Below are positions 1 through 7,298 of a stretch of 12,778 nucleotides of DNA, piece by piece (positions within the stretch are counted from its first letter, which is position 1; each line of letters starts with the position of its first letter). The position numbers were made by a program, and so were the translations under genes. This DNA is from Bacillota bacterium (lineage in GTDB: Bacteria > Bacillota > Clostridia > Oscillospirales > Oscillospiraceae): contig JAKOSQ010000316.1 of the NCBI GenBank assembly GCA_029777215.1, forward strand, positions 1-12,778, given 5' to 3'. The notes beneath the pieces are model-generated. The model worked only from the letters and a program-made list of their open reading frames with translations. It ran no database searches and had not been told where the DNA came from.

Positions 1-1805
1 AAAAGATCAACGCACTTTTCGCAACGCTTAACGACGCGACCGAGACCGCCGCGAACACGAAGCTCAACACGACCATCCCGCTCATCAACGCCCAGCTCAC
101 CCAGATGAACAGCGCCATCGACGCGACGGTCGGCTACCTCGAGCAGTGCCGCGACTACGACGTCGGCTCCGACATCGGCACCGCGATCGCGGACCTGCAG
201 AAGCTCAAAACGGCGCTCACCGAGCTGCGCACCGCCATCGTCGCCGTGCAAAAGGACGTCGCGACCCTCCGCACGGACGTCGACGCCGCCTACGCCCAGC
301 TCAAAAAGGACGCCCCCGCCCTTAAAAAAGCGATTGCGGACGTCGAGACGAACCTGACCGACACCATCGGGATCGTGAAGACGCTCTCGGACGCAAATCC
401 CTCCAACCAGCAGCTCAAGGACCTCGTGACGGCGCTCGAGGCCATTCAAAACGCGAACCTCGGCAGCACACTCTCGAGCCTCCTTGACGAGGTCATCGCT
501 GCGCAGCCGGACGTCGACAACGCGCTCACCTCCCTTTCGAGCGCGCTCGCGCAGGCCCTCACGCAGACGGATAAGGCCATCAGCACCGTCGACGACACGA
601 TCGCCATTCTGCAGAAGATCCAGGCGCAGGACGTCGCCGCCCGCAAGGCGGAGCTCACGAGCATGATCGACGATCTCAAGGCCATCAAGCCCTACATTGC
701 CGACGAGCAGAACCAGCTCGAGGCGATCCGCGGCCAGCTCGTCAAAGCGAACAGCGTTTCAAAATCCATCGCGGACCTCGTGAACAACGACGCAAACAAG
801 ATTGCCTCGCAGCTCACCAGCGCCGCGAAGACCTACGACGCCGCCGTGCGCGACGACATCAAGACCATCAGCCGCAATCTCTCGGCCAGCATGAAAAACG
901 CGGATGTCCTCATCAAAGACGCGCAGGAGCTCGCCTCCCAGATTGAAAACATGGTTTCGACCGCACAGGAAGGCACGGACCTCTCCGCCGAGTTCTCCGG
1001 CGACCTGCTCGCGAAGCTCAACCAGTTCTCGGACGTCATCAGCTATCTCGGCGGACGGCTCGAGACGATCGACAACGAGGACATCTCCAAAATCATCGAA
1101 ACGATGGAAAACGACCCGAAGCTCGTCGGTCAGTACATCTCCGACCCCTTTGAAATCTCCGAGGAGAGCATCTACCCCATCCCAAATTACGGCACCGGCA
1201 TGGCCCCGATCTACACGACGCTTGCGATTTGGGTCGGCTGCCTCGTCTTAAACGCCATCCTCAAGCCGGAGGTCGCGTGGTTCGAGGGCGTCGAGCGTCT
1301 GACGCTGCGCGAAAAGCACTTCGGCAAGATGCTCCTTTTCAACCTTTTTGCCGCGGTCCAGGGCCTCGTCGTCGCGCTCGGTGACATCTTCCTGCTGAAA
1401 ATTTACGTTGTGAGTCCGGGCCTGTTCGTCTTTTTCTGCGTCTACAGCGCGGTCGTCTTCTCAATCATCACCTACACCCTGCTCTCCACGCTCGGCAACG
1501 TCGGCAAGGCGTTCGGCATCATTTACCTCATCGTGCAGGTCGCCGGCTCCGGCGGGTCCTACCCCATCCAGGTCGACCCGAAGATCTTTCAGGTTTTGCA
1601 GCCGTTGTTTCCGTTCACCTATTCGCTCAGCGGCATGCGCGAGGCCATCGCCGGCCCGCTCGCCGGCGCCGTAACAGGGGACATCGTGGGCCTGTTCATT
1701 TTCGGCCTGCTGTTCTGGTTCGGCGGCTACTTCACAGTCGTGCCCCTCTACCGGACCTATCACCAGTTTGAGCTTGGCTTCAAGCATTCCGGCTTAGGAG
1801 AGTGA
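1..1805 (+). CDS. YhgE/Pip family membrane protein, C-terminal part (5' end outside window)
   Basis: The reading frame is open from base 3, so the start lies upstream of the window; the Met at 105 is internal. The visible part begins with a long hydrophilic, Ala/Leu/Asp-rich stretch (to about base 1190) with heptad-like spacing, likely an extracytoplasmic coiled coil. After it come about five membrane segments between bases 1195 and 1770, carrying the family-type pieces EKHFGKMLLFN, GNVGKAFGII, a glycine-rich SGGSYPIQVDPK loop and FPFTYSLSGMREAIAGP. This is the ABC-2-like C-terminal membrane domain of YhgE/Pip proteins, which include the lactococcal phage infection protein; EsaA/YueB of type VII secretion are related. 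Substrate and function are unknown. The stop is five bases before the next gene, a homologue, so the two are surely co-transcribed. The family call is firm; a transport role is inference. Confidence 0.9.
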   Translation, partial: KINALFATLNDATETAANTKLNTTIPLINAQLTQMNSAIDATVGYLEQCRDYDVGSDIGTAIADLQKLKTALTELRTAIVAVQKDVATLRTDVDAAYAQLKKDAPALKKAIADVETNLTDTIGIVKTLSDANPSNQQLKDLVTALEAIQNANLGSTLSSLLDEVIAAQPDVDNALTSLSSALAQALTQTDKAISTVDDTIAILQKIQAQDVAARKAELTSMIDDLKAIKPYIADEQNQLEAIRGQLVKANSVSKSIADLVNNDANKIASQLTSAAKTYDAAVRDDIKTISRNLSASMKNADVLIKDAQELASQIENMVSTAQEGTDLSAEFSGDLLAKLNQFSDVISYLGGRLETIDNEDISKIIETMENDPKLVGQYISDPFEISEESIYPIPNYGTGMAPIYTTLAIWVGCLVLNAILKPEVAWFEGVERLTLREKHFGKMLLFNLFAAVQGLVVALGDIFLLKIYVVSPGLFVFFCVYSAVVFSIITYTLLSTLGNVGKAFGIIYLIVQVAGSGGSYPIQVDPKIFQVLQPLFPFTYSLSGMREAIAGPLAGAVTGDIVGLFIFGLLFWFGGYFTVVPLYRTYHQFELGFKHSGLGE

Positions 1806-1809
1806 GGCG

Positions 1810-4059
1810 ATGAAAATGAGACATTCAAGAAAAATGCTCCGTCTGCGCTACACCGTCGCGGACTTCTGGCAGCGGCTCTTCGGGCGCGTGCGGGGCGCGG
1901 TGCTGCCGGTCTTTCTCCTCTTCGCGCACGACGTGCGCACGATCTTCAAAAACCGGGCGACGGTCTTCATCATCGTGGGTCTGTGCCTACTGCCGTCGCT
2001 CTACGCGTGGATCAACATCTACGCCTGCTGGGACCCCTACGCGAACACTGGCAACCTCCCGGTCGCGATCGTCAATCGGGACCAGGGCACAGTCTTCAAC
2101 GGCAAGGTCGTGAACGTCGGCGACGGCGTCATCGACGCGCTCAAGGAAAACAAAAATATCGGCTGGGCCTTCGTCGACGAGTGGCAGGGCAACTATGGCC
2201 TCAACGAGGGCAAGTATTACGCCCTCATCGAAATCCCCGAGAACTTCTCCGAGCGTCTGACGACGCTTGAAACCGCGACGCCGCAGAAACCCGTCATCAC
2301 CTACCGCGTCAACGAAAAGCTCAACTCCATCGCCACCAAGATTACGGACGCCGCGAAAAACAAGCTCGTCGACAACATCAAGACGAACTTCGTCAAGTCC
2401 GTCACGCAGGAGGCGCTGGACACGCTCAACCTCCAGCTCAAAAATTCCGATTTGAGCGTCTCGTCCATTGGGCAGGTCCAGGACACGCTCGTGCAGCTCA
2501 ACGACGACATCGGAAAGCTGCAGAAATACATCTCGGACGCCAACACCGACTCCCAGAGCTTCCAGAAATACGTCTCCGACTGTTCGGCCGAGCTTCCGCT
2601 CGTCAACGACGAGATCAACAGTCTCCAGAACATCATCGAGGCGGACAAGTCCCTCGCACGCGCCACGCAGAAGATGATCTCCTCCGTCTCGGGCGACCTC
2701 AACACCGACGTCCAGCAGCTCACCGTGCTCGACAGCTACAACCAGCAGCTCATCTCGCTGCTCAAAGCGGCGAACAACAACCAGCTCCAGCCGGACACGA
2801 TCGAGGTCATGAAGCACTGCGCAAGCCTCTGCGCCTCGGCGCACGCGCTGCTGACGACCGACGCGCAGAACGTCCGCGCGATCAACAACGACTACAATCT
2901 CTCGGCGCTGTCCATGACGGCGGACACGCTCGACTACATGGATAAGCTCGTCGTGAGCGAGCAAACGGCGCTCAACGCGCAGATCCCGCTCCTGCAGGCG
3001 GATACCTCCGCAAAGTCCGTGAACACCGCGCTGACCGCTCTCTCCGGGCTGAGCACCGAGATCACGGGCGAGATTATCACGCTTTCAAACAGCGTCAACA
3101 CCAACGCTGTCCCAACGCTCAACAACCTCATCACAGACTTCGAGCTTGAGCTCGACGACGTCGGCACAATCGCCGAGATCAGCCGCGCGCTTGTGCCGCA
3201 GCTGTCCGCGCTCGCGGTCTTTTCGAGTGCGAGCGGCCGTCTCTCCGTGGCGCAGGCCAACGAGCTCTCCGGGAACCTCACAGACATTCAAGACAGTCTC
3301 AACACCCTCATCGACAAGATCAAAAAGGTCTCGGACGAGGATCTGAGCTACGTCGCGGACCTCATCCAGAACCATCCGGACGAGATCGCGGACTTCATCT
3401 CCTCCCCGATCAAGGTCAAGGAGGTCGACATCTACAACACGACCACCTTCGGCGAGGGCCTCACGCCGTTTTACACCGTGCTCGCCATCTGGATCGGCGC
3501 GCTGCTTTGCTGCGCTCTGCTCGCGGTCAACTGCCGGACGGACATCGTCGGCGGCTACGAGCTCGGCCTTGTGCAAAAGCACTTCGGCAAGCTCGTGCTT
3601 TTCCTGTGCATCTCCCTCATCCAGTCCACGATTATCACGCTCGGCGACGTCTTCGTCCTCGGAGTGCATCCGGTGAACTTCCCGCTGATGCTCGGCTGCA
3701 GCGTTCTCACCTCCGTCACCTTCACCATTTTGATCTTCACGCTCGTCTCGCTTTTCGGCAACGTCGGCAAGGCGATCGCGGTCATCATGATGGTTTTCCA
3801 GATCGCGGGCGCCGGCGGCATCTACCCGATCCAGACGAACCCGAAAATTTTCGGTCTGCTCGAGCCGCTGTGGCCGTTCTCCTATGCGATCAACCTCTTC
3901 CGCGAGGCGATCGCCGGACCGGTGCAGAGCGCCGTTGTCTACAACATGCGGGCGATGGTCGTTTTCATGTTTGTCTTCCTCATCGCCGCAGTCCTCAAAA
4001 AGCGCCTGCACGTCTGGAACGAGTTCTTCGAGTCGGTCTACGAACAGGCACAAATATAA
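1810..4059 (+). CDS. YhgE/Pip domain-containing membrane protein
   Basis: A complete 749-residue member of the YhgE/Pip family. A basic cytoplasmic start is followed by one membrane segment at about residues 51-70 and then the family hallmark WDPYANTGNLPVAIVNRDQG (74-93). The region after it (GKYYALIEIPENFSERL) matches the conserved N-terminal half. Residues of roughly 190-530 are a long, Leu/Asn/Asp-rich extracytoplasmic region likely to be helical. Five membrane segments follow from about 550 to 735, with QKHFGKLVLF, GNVGKAIAVI, AGAGGIYPIQTNPK and WPFSYAINLFREAIAGP, closely paralleling the gene before it. The start at 1810 is chosen for the AGGAG at 1796-1800 just before it; an ATG two codons later is possible. 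Proteins of this family can serve as phage receptors; their own role is not settled. The tandem layout suggests the two proteins act as a pair (inference). Confidence 0.93.
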   Translation: MKMRHSRKMLRLRYTVADFWQRLFGRVRGAVLPVFLLFAHDVRTIFKNRATVFIIVGLCLLPSLYAWINIYACWDPYANTGNLPVAIVNRDQGTVFNGKVVNVGDGVIDALKENKNIGWAFVDEWQGNYGLNEGKYYALIEIPENFSERLTTLETATPQKPVITYRVNEKLNSIATKITDAAKNKLVDNIKTNFVKSVTQEALDTLNLQLKNSDLSVSSIGQVQDTLVQLNDDIGKLQKYISDANTDSQSFQKYVSDCSAELPLVNDEINSLQNIIEADKSLARATQKMISSVSGDLNTDVQQLTVLDSYNQQLISLLKAANNNQLQPDTIEVMKHCASLCASAHALLTTDAQNVRAINNDYNLSALSMTADTLDYMDKLVVSEQTALNAQIPLLQADTSAKSVNTALTALSGLSTEITGEIITLSNSVNTNAVPTLNNLITDFELELDDVGTIAEISRALVPQLSALAVFSSASGRLSVAQANELSGNLTDIQDSLNTLIDKIKKVSDEDLSYVADLIQNHPDEIADFISSPIKVKEVDIYNTTTFGEGLTPFYTVLAIWIGALLCCALLAVNCRTDIVGGYELGLVQKHFGKLVLFLCISLIQSTIITLGDVFVLGVHPVNFPLMLGCSVLTSVTFTILIFTLVSLFGNVGKAIAVIMMVFQIAGAGGIYPIQTNPKIFGLLEPLWPFSYAINLFREAIAGPVQSAVVYNMRAMVVFMFVFLIAAVLKKRLHVWNEFFESVYEQAQI

Positions 4060-4070
4060 CAAAATAGAGA

Positions 4071-4110
4071 AAGGCTTCGGAGAAGTGAATTCCCCGAAGC
4101 CTTGATTTTT
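4071..4110 (+). terminator. Rho-independent terminator after the YhgE/Pip pair
   Basis: AAGGCTTCGG (4071-4080) pairs perfectly with CCGAAGCCTT (4094-4103). GAA/TTC inside the loop can add pairs, and TTTTT follows at 4106-4110. It lies 11 bases after the stop of the second YhgE/Pip gene. On the - strand the same hairpin is followed only by a C-interrupted pyrimidine run, so it could act weakly on leftward transcripts of the primase-helicase gene too. Confidence 0.8.
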
Positions 4111-4200
4111 ATGTTTTGTGCCGGCCAGACCAGACGACTCGCCGTGTCCGGCACAAAGCCTATCGCACGTCGATAGGACGATCGGACGACGGACGAGAGA
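4111..4200. other. Intergenic region rich in inverted repeats
   Basis: Between the terminator and the stop of the primase-helicase lie two further perfect inverted repeats. TTTGTGCCGG (4115-4124) pairs with 4148-4157, and CCTATCG (4159-4165) pairs with CGATAGG (4171-4177) around a CACGT loop. They are followed by three copies of GGACGA (4176-4181, 4184-4189, 4191-4196). Neither repeat has a T-run in the direction of an entering transcript, so neither looks like a plain terminator. On the - strand this is the 3' untranslated region of the primase-helicase mRNA. No convincing coding sequence was seen. It may be a structured 3' UTR or RNA-stability element; the function is unknown. Confidence 0.5.
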
Positions 4201-4210
4201 CGCGCGTTAT

Positions 4211-6112
4211 TTATTGCTCTCTGAAGAAATTATAGGCCGGGTAATATTCGAAGGCGATGCGGTCCCCGGAGGCGCCAGTGCGGTTTTTCAGGACCTGCAG
4301 CTCCATGCTGCGCGGGAAAGCTCGGTTCGCGCTCTCCGCGTCGAAGCCGGGCTCGTCCACGCCGCGCAGGTGCAAGCCCAGCAGCACGTCGCCCGAATAC
4401 TCCGCCGTTCCGCTCTCGCTGAAGGCCTCCTTCGCCGTGAAGACGCGCGCGTCGTCGCGGTCGAAGTCCGAAATGCCGATGACGGTCAGACCCTGCTCGC
4501 GGCTCATGCGCTTGAGCTCGAGCATGGTGCGGTCGATGGCCTGCCGGTCCGCCGCCCCGTCCGTGTAGAGCGTGAGCAACTGGATATAGTCGATGATGAC
4601 AACGGGTTTTTTCCCGGTGAAGCTGATGTGCTTGTCGACCGTGTCGCAGATCTGCGCCGTGTCGACGCGGCCAGTGTCCTCGCGGATGTAGAGCCGCTCG
4701 GCGCGGTTGTCGCGGTACTCGGCGACGGCGGCATTGATGAGCTCGCGCTCAAGGCTCGAGTAGCCGTCGTAACGGGCGCGGGTGGTGATGTCACGCGCGG
4801 TCTTGGCAAGGCCCACGCTGCTGCCGTCCCGGACCTCGTGCTCCGCCGTCAGCCGGCTGATGCTCTTGGCCATGAGCTCCTCGCGAGAGGACTCAAGCGA
4901 GAAAATGAGAACGTCCGTCCCCTGTGCCGCGATCTGGTCGGCAATCTGGCAGACAAAGGTCGTCTTTCCCGCACCCGCGCCCGCGCCGACGATGTACAGG
5001 CCCTCGTAAAGTCCGCCGTCGAGCACACTGTCGAGCTTCTGGAATCCGGTCGGCACGAAGGGCCTGAGCGGGCTCGAGGAGATCTCGTTGAGGAAGTCTT
5101 GAAAGCAGTTTACCGCGCAATTTTGCATGTAGGTCTCGATCTCGGCCTCGCGCGCCTCGTCCTCAATGTGCTCGGCGCCGGCGATGCTCACGGCAAAGTT
5201 CTCGCGGTCGGCGGTCAGGGCCTCGTTTGCGTCCTTGTGCTCGCCGTAGGGGTTAAACTTGTAATAGGGGATTTTGAGCCGTTCGAGGCCCTCCGTCAGC
5301 TTTTCGGTGGCCTTCACGCCCTCCTCGTCGTTGTCGAGGGCGACAACAAGCGGCTGCGCGGGCTTTTCCGTTTCGAGCAGCTTGAGGAGATGGCCGTAGT
5401 TTTCGACATTGCCGAGGGCGATCGCTTCGCCGCCCACCGTGATGACGCTCAGCGCGTCGAGCTCGCCCTCCACGACAAAGACCGGCTTGAGCGCGCTGCG
5501 CAGCGCGGACTTGTTGAAGATCTGAATTGGTCCCTGCTTGCGGTAACGGTCGCGGGATGGGCCAATGTTGCGGGCTGTGTAGCTCGCGCGGCCGGTCGGG
5601 ATGATGAGCGCGTGCCAGATCTCGCGGCCGGTGTCGCGGCTGTATTCCGGGTCGTAGCCGAGACGGAAGCGCTCGATGACCTCGCGCGAGAGCCCGCGCT
5701 TCTGCGGGTAATTCGTCTCGCCGATGTGGCGGTGCGCCTCCTCGATGTAGGCGGCGACGTCGCGGGATTTGTCCCGCGCCCCGGCGAAGGGCATGCTGCT
5801 GCGCAGAATGCTCACGGCGTCCTCGACGGTCGAGCTGTCCGTCTGGACATGGTAGAGCTCGCAGGCCTTTAAAAATTCGTCCTCGTAGTCAGTAAGGCCG
5901 TAGTCGAGGCCGATGAGGTCAAAAATGTCATAGTCCGCGCCGCACTGGTTACAGTGCACGCGCATGTGCGCGCGGTCGAGCTTCATGCTGTAATCCGGGT
6001 CCGCGTGCGCGGGGTTGAGGCAGGAAAAGTGATGCTTGGCGTTGATTCCCTTCTCCGCAAGATAGTTGTCGATCTGCCCTCTGAGATAGATTTTCGCATG
6101 CTCTGTATTCAT
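4211..6112 (-). CDS. Bifunctional DNA primase-helicase (zinc finger, TOPRIM, DnaB-type ATPase)
   Basis: A 633-residue protein with the domain order of phage T7 gp4 and Twinkle. A zinc-ribbon follows the N-terminus (C31, H36, C54, C57). A TOPRIM domain has E215-G-E-L-D219 and the metal-binding D260-N-D262-x-x-G265. A RecA/DnaB helicase core has the Walker A GAGAGAGKT (376-384), the FSLE motif with likely catalytic E407, and Walker B VVIIDYIQLL (504-513), ending in a DnaB-like KNRTGASGDRIAFEY. All key residues are present, so primer synthesis and 5'-3' unwinding at a replication fork are plausible. The start at 6112 is chosen because AAGGGGGAG (6118-6126) lies five bases before it; an upstream in-frame ATG at 6172 falls within the -10 region of the predicted promoter. 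No other phage or conjugation gene is in view, so this is an orphan of probable mobile-element descent, or a domesticated paralogue of DnaG/DnaB. Confidence 0.88.
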   Translation of the reverse strand: MNTEHAKIYLRGQIDNYLAEKGINAKHHFSCLNPAHADPDYSMKLDRAHMRVHCNQCGADYDIFDLIGLDYGLTDYEDEFLKACELYHVQTDSSTVEDAVSILRSSMPFAGARDKSRDVAAYIEEAHRHIGETNYPQKRGLSREVIERFRLGYDPEYSRDTGREIWHALIIPTGRASYTARNIGPSRDRYRKQGPIQIFNKSALRSALKPVFVVEGELDALSVITVGGEAIALGNVENYGHLLKLLETEKPAQPLVVALDNDEEGVKATEKLTEGLERLKIPYYKFNPYGEHKDANEALTADRENFAVSIAGAEHIEDEAREAEIETYMQNCAVNCFQDFLNEISSSPLRPFVPTGFQKLDSVLDGGLYEGLYIVGAGAGAGKTTFVCQIADQIAAQGTDVLIFSLESSREELMAKSISRLTAEHEVRDGSSVGLAKTARDITTRARYDGYSSLERELINAAVAEYRDNRAERLYIREDTGRVDTAQICDTVDKHISFTGKKPVVIIDYIQLLTLYTDGAADRQAIDRTMLELKRMSREQGLTVIGISDFDRDDARVFTAKEAFSESGTAEYSGDVLLGLHLRGVDEPGFDAESANRAFPRSMELQVLKNRTGASGDRIAFEYYPAYNFFREQ

Positions 6113-6117
6113 GGTGT

Positions 6118-6154
6118 CTCCCCCTTCGGAGTCCCCACTCCGATCTGCGATCTG
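6118..6154 (-). promoter_or_regulatory. Leader of the primase-helicase: SD, hairpin and tandem 7-mer
   Basis: Reading on the - strand, a tandem CAGATCG-type 7-mer (6141-6154 on the + strand reads CGATCTG twice) leads into CGGAGT-GGGG-ACTCCG, a perfect 6-bp tetraloop hairpin (6127-6142). The hairpin abuts the AAGGGGGAG ribosome binding site (6118-6126). A hairpin this close to the SD can slow or gate initiation; whether it is regulated is unknown. Confidence 0.55.
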
Positions 6155-6162
6155 ATAACACA

Positions 6163-6191
6163 AAATTAGCATAAGCGGCCGAAATATTCAA
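6163..6191 (-). promoter_or_regulatory. Predicted promoter of the primase-helicase gene
   Basis: TTGAAT (-35, 6186-6191) and TAATTT (-10, 6163-6168) are separated by 17 bases on the - strand, with an extended -10 TGC directly before TAATTT. Transcription would start near 6156, which excludes the longer reading frame from 6172. Confidence 0.6.
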
Positions 6192-6295
6192 GAGCCGCCG
6201 GTTTTTTCGCTCGATTTCCGGCGCAAATTGCAACACATTTTGAAATCTGATGCACAAACCCGGGTGACTGACAGCTTGCAGCCCCCCGCGGCAGC

Positions 6296-6337
6296 AAAAG
6301 CACAAGAGCCCCGCAGGTACGTCTGCGGAGCTCTTGT
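6296..6337 (-). terminator. Rho-independent terminator of the lysoplasmalogenase gene
   Basis: ACAAGAGC (6302-6309) pairs with GCTCTTGT (6330-6337), and CCGCAG (6311-6316) pairs with CTGCGG (6323-6328), giving a 14-bp stem with one mismatch and a six-base loop. On the - strand it is followed by G/C then TTTT (6299-6296). It lies 11 bases after the stop of the YhhN gene. Confidence 0.82.
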
Positions 6338-6347
6338 AACGCTTGCT

Positions 6348-7004
6348 TTAAAGTATAAATCCAAAGGTGATAAGCGCCTGTGCGGCGAGATAGGTCGTCA
6401 TGATCGCGATGCGCGAAAACGGGGTCGAGCGGAACTTGAACTGTTGGAAGGCGAGCATCGTGTCTGACAGAACGAACAAAATCGAGCCGATGAAGGGCAA
6501 AAAGCTGTTGCCGCCGAGCGCGAACTGCAGAGCCGCCCAGTTCATGAGCAAAATGACGATCATATAGACCGTGACGCCGGGCTTGTCCTCTTTTTTGAGG
6601 CTCGGGAAGAGCTTTTTCAAGACGAGCACGAGCAGCAGCGCGTAGACCGCGAAGGGCAAAATGAGTCCGAGCAGCGGCAGCGCCGCAAGTTCGACTCTGC
6701 CGAGGTAGAGCAGGATATAGACCACATGCCCCGCGAGGAAGGCGAGCAGACCGCAGGTGAAGAGCTTCTGCGTGGTCCCGAGCAGGAAGGTGTCGCCCAG
6801 AAAACCGCAGAGCAGCGCGATCACGAGCAGCGGGGCAAACTCGTCGCTCCCGCGCATGGCAAGCCAGTAGGCGAGGGCCAGCAGCGGCATGAGCAGCGGC
6901 TTCGTGCAGCGGTTGACCTTTCCGTCGTCCGAGCGCAGGCCGATGATGTTGACGATCGAAAGGAGCAGAAATGCGATAAAAACGATACCCGACCAGGTAG
7001 TCAT
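6348..7004 (-). CDS. YhhN family membrane protein, predicted lysoplasmalogenase
   Basis: A 218-residue, very hydrophobic protein with seven to eight membrane segments, matching the YhhN/TMEM86 family in length and motifs: TKPLLMP (K35-P36), FLGDTFLL (G70-D71), AFLAGHVVY (H93, Y96) and GSILFVLSDTMLAF (S180-D181). Family members cleave the vinyl-ether bond of lysoplasmalogens, releasing a fatty aldehyde and a glycerophospho-base. Plasmalogens are typical lipids of anaerobic clostridia, so a membrane lipid recycling role fits. The start at 7004 is chosen for the AAGAGGA sequence six bases upstream; a longer frame from 7085 would begin within the -35 region of the predicted promoter. The gene has its own promoter and terminator, so it is likely monocistronic. 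The family call is good; the exact substrate is inferred. Confidence 0.85.
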   Translation of the reverse strand: MTTWSGIVFIAFLLLSIVNIIGLRSDDGKVNRCTKPLLMPLLALAYWLAMRGSDEFAPLLVIALLCGFLGDTFLLGTTQKLFTCGLLAFLAGHVVYILLYLGRVELAALPLLGLILPFAVYALLLVLVLKKLFPSLKKEDKPGVTVYMIVILLMNWAALQFALGGNSFLPFIGSILFVLSDTMLAFQQFKFRSTPFSRIAIMTTYLAAQALITFGFIL

Positions 7005-7056
7005 ATCAAATCCTCTTTTCCGTTGAATTGATCCGCGCGGCATTCGCGCAGTTCTC

Positions 7057-7085
7057 ATTATAACCGACGCGGCCGGGCGGGGCAA
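7057..7085 (-). promoter_or_regulatory. Predicted promoter of the YhhN gene
   Basis: A perfect TATAAT (7057-7062) lies 17 bases from TTGCCC (7080-7085) on the - strand, in the right place for a start near 7050 and a leader of about 45 bases. Confidence 0.75.
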
Positions 7086-7171
7086 TACGCTTTCTAATAA
7101 ATTTTCGCCTCTGTTTTCGCCCGATTTCCACGCCCGCCCCCCGTCCGTGGCGTTTTTTTGCGGCGGGGGAA

Positions 7172-7192
7172 CACGAAAAAAATTTTTTCGTG
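7172..7192. repeat. Perfect palindrome with A/T tracts in a divergent promoter region
   Basis: CACGAAAAAA (7172-7181) and TTTTTTCGTG (7183-7192) are exact inverted repeats around one base. They lie between the promoters of the leftward YhhN gene and the rightward CoA-transferase-like gene, about 27 bases upstream of the latter's -10. It could be an operator, a bent-DNA upstream element, or a terminator-like hairpin. The rest of 7086-7218 holds only G/C-rich runs and T-tracts without a gene. Confidence 0.55.
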
Positions 7193-7218
7193 GCGCTATT
7201 CCCCTTGCGGGTACGGTA

Positions 7219-7227
7219 TGGTATGAT
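7219..7227 (+). promoter_or_regulatory. Predicted extended -10 promoter for the CoA-transferase-like gene
   Basis: TGG-TATGAT (7219-7227) is an extended -10 element; the -35 position (7199-7204, TTCCCC) is poor. The predicted start near 7234 gives a leader of about 65 bases and argues against the upstream in-frame ATG at 7236. Confidence 0.5.
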
Positions 7228-7298
7228 TAAAAAACATGAAAATTTGTATCCCACGCAAACGATCCCAAAAAACACAGCAATCGGAGGAAAATCCCACC

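Noticed and set aside
1987..4062. Two long - strand frames (each 325 codons) opposite the second YhgE/Pip gene
   Set aside because: Antisense shadows of a well-supported gene: Val/Asp/Arg-rich low-information sequence, no SD, no recognisable domain.
4118..5872. Long + strand open frame (584 codons) opposite the primase-helicase
   Set aside because: It is the antisense of a gene with intact motifs, has no ribosome binding site at its start, and its Arg/Ala/Val/Asp-rich composition is what GC-rich antisense frames give.
6113..6172. Upstream ATG at 6172 for the primase-helicase
   Set aside because: It falls within the -10 region of the predicted promoter and the extra residues show no family similarity; the ATG at 6112 has a strong SD.
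5949..6305. 118-codon - strand frame overlapping the start of the primase-helicase
   Set aside because: It is an alternative frame over the zinc-finger coding region and promoter, without an SD or a recognisable product.
7128..7159. Terminator-like CCACG/CGTGG hairpin followed by a T7 run on the + strand
   Set aside because: The stem is only 5 bp with a 13-base loop, and no rightward gene feeds into it; the T-run is likely part of the general T-tract character of this gap.
7191..7210. Sigma-54-like site (TGGCGC ... TTGCGG) before the CoA-transferase-like gene
   Set aside because: The GG and GC pairs are about 15 bases apart, not the 10 required for a -24/-12 promoter; an extended -10 element just downstream explains the start better.
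7236..7298. Upstream ATG at 7236 for the CoA-transferase-like gene
   Set aside because: It would sit at the predicted transcription start and has no SD; the ATG at 7299 has GGAGG upstream and begins where the family similarity begins.
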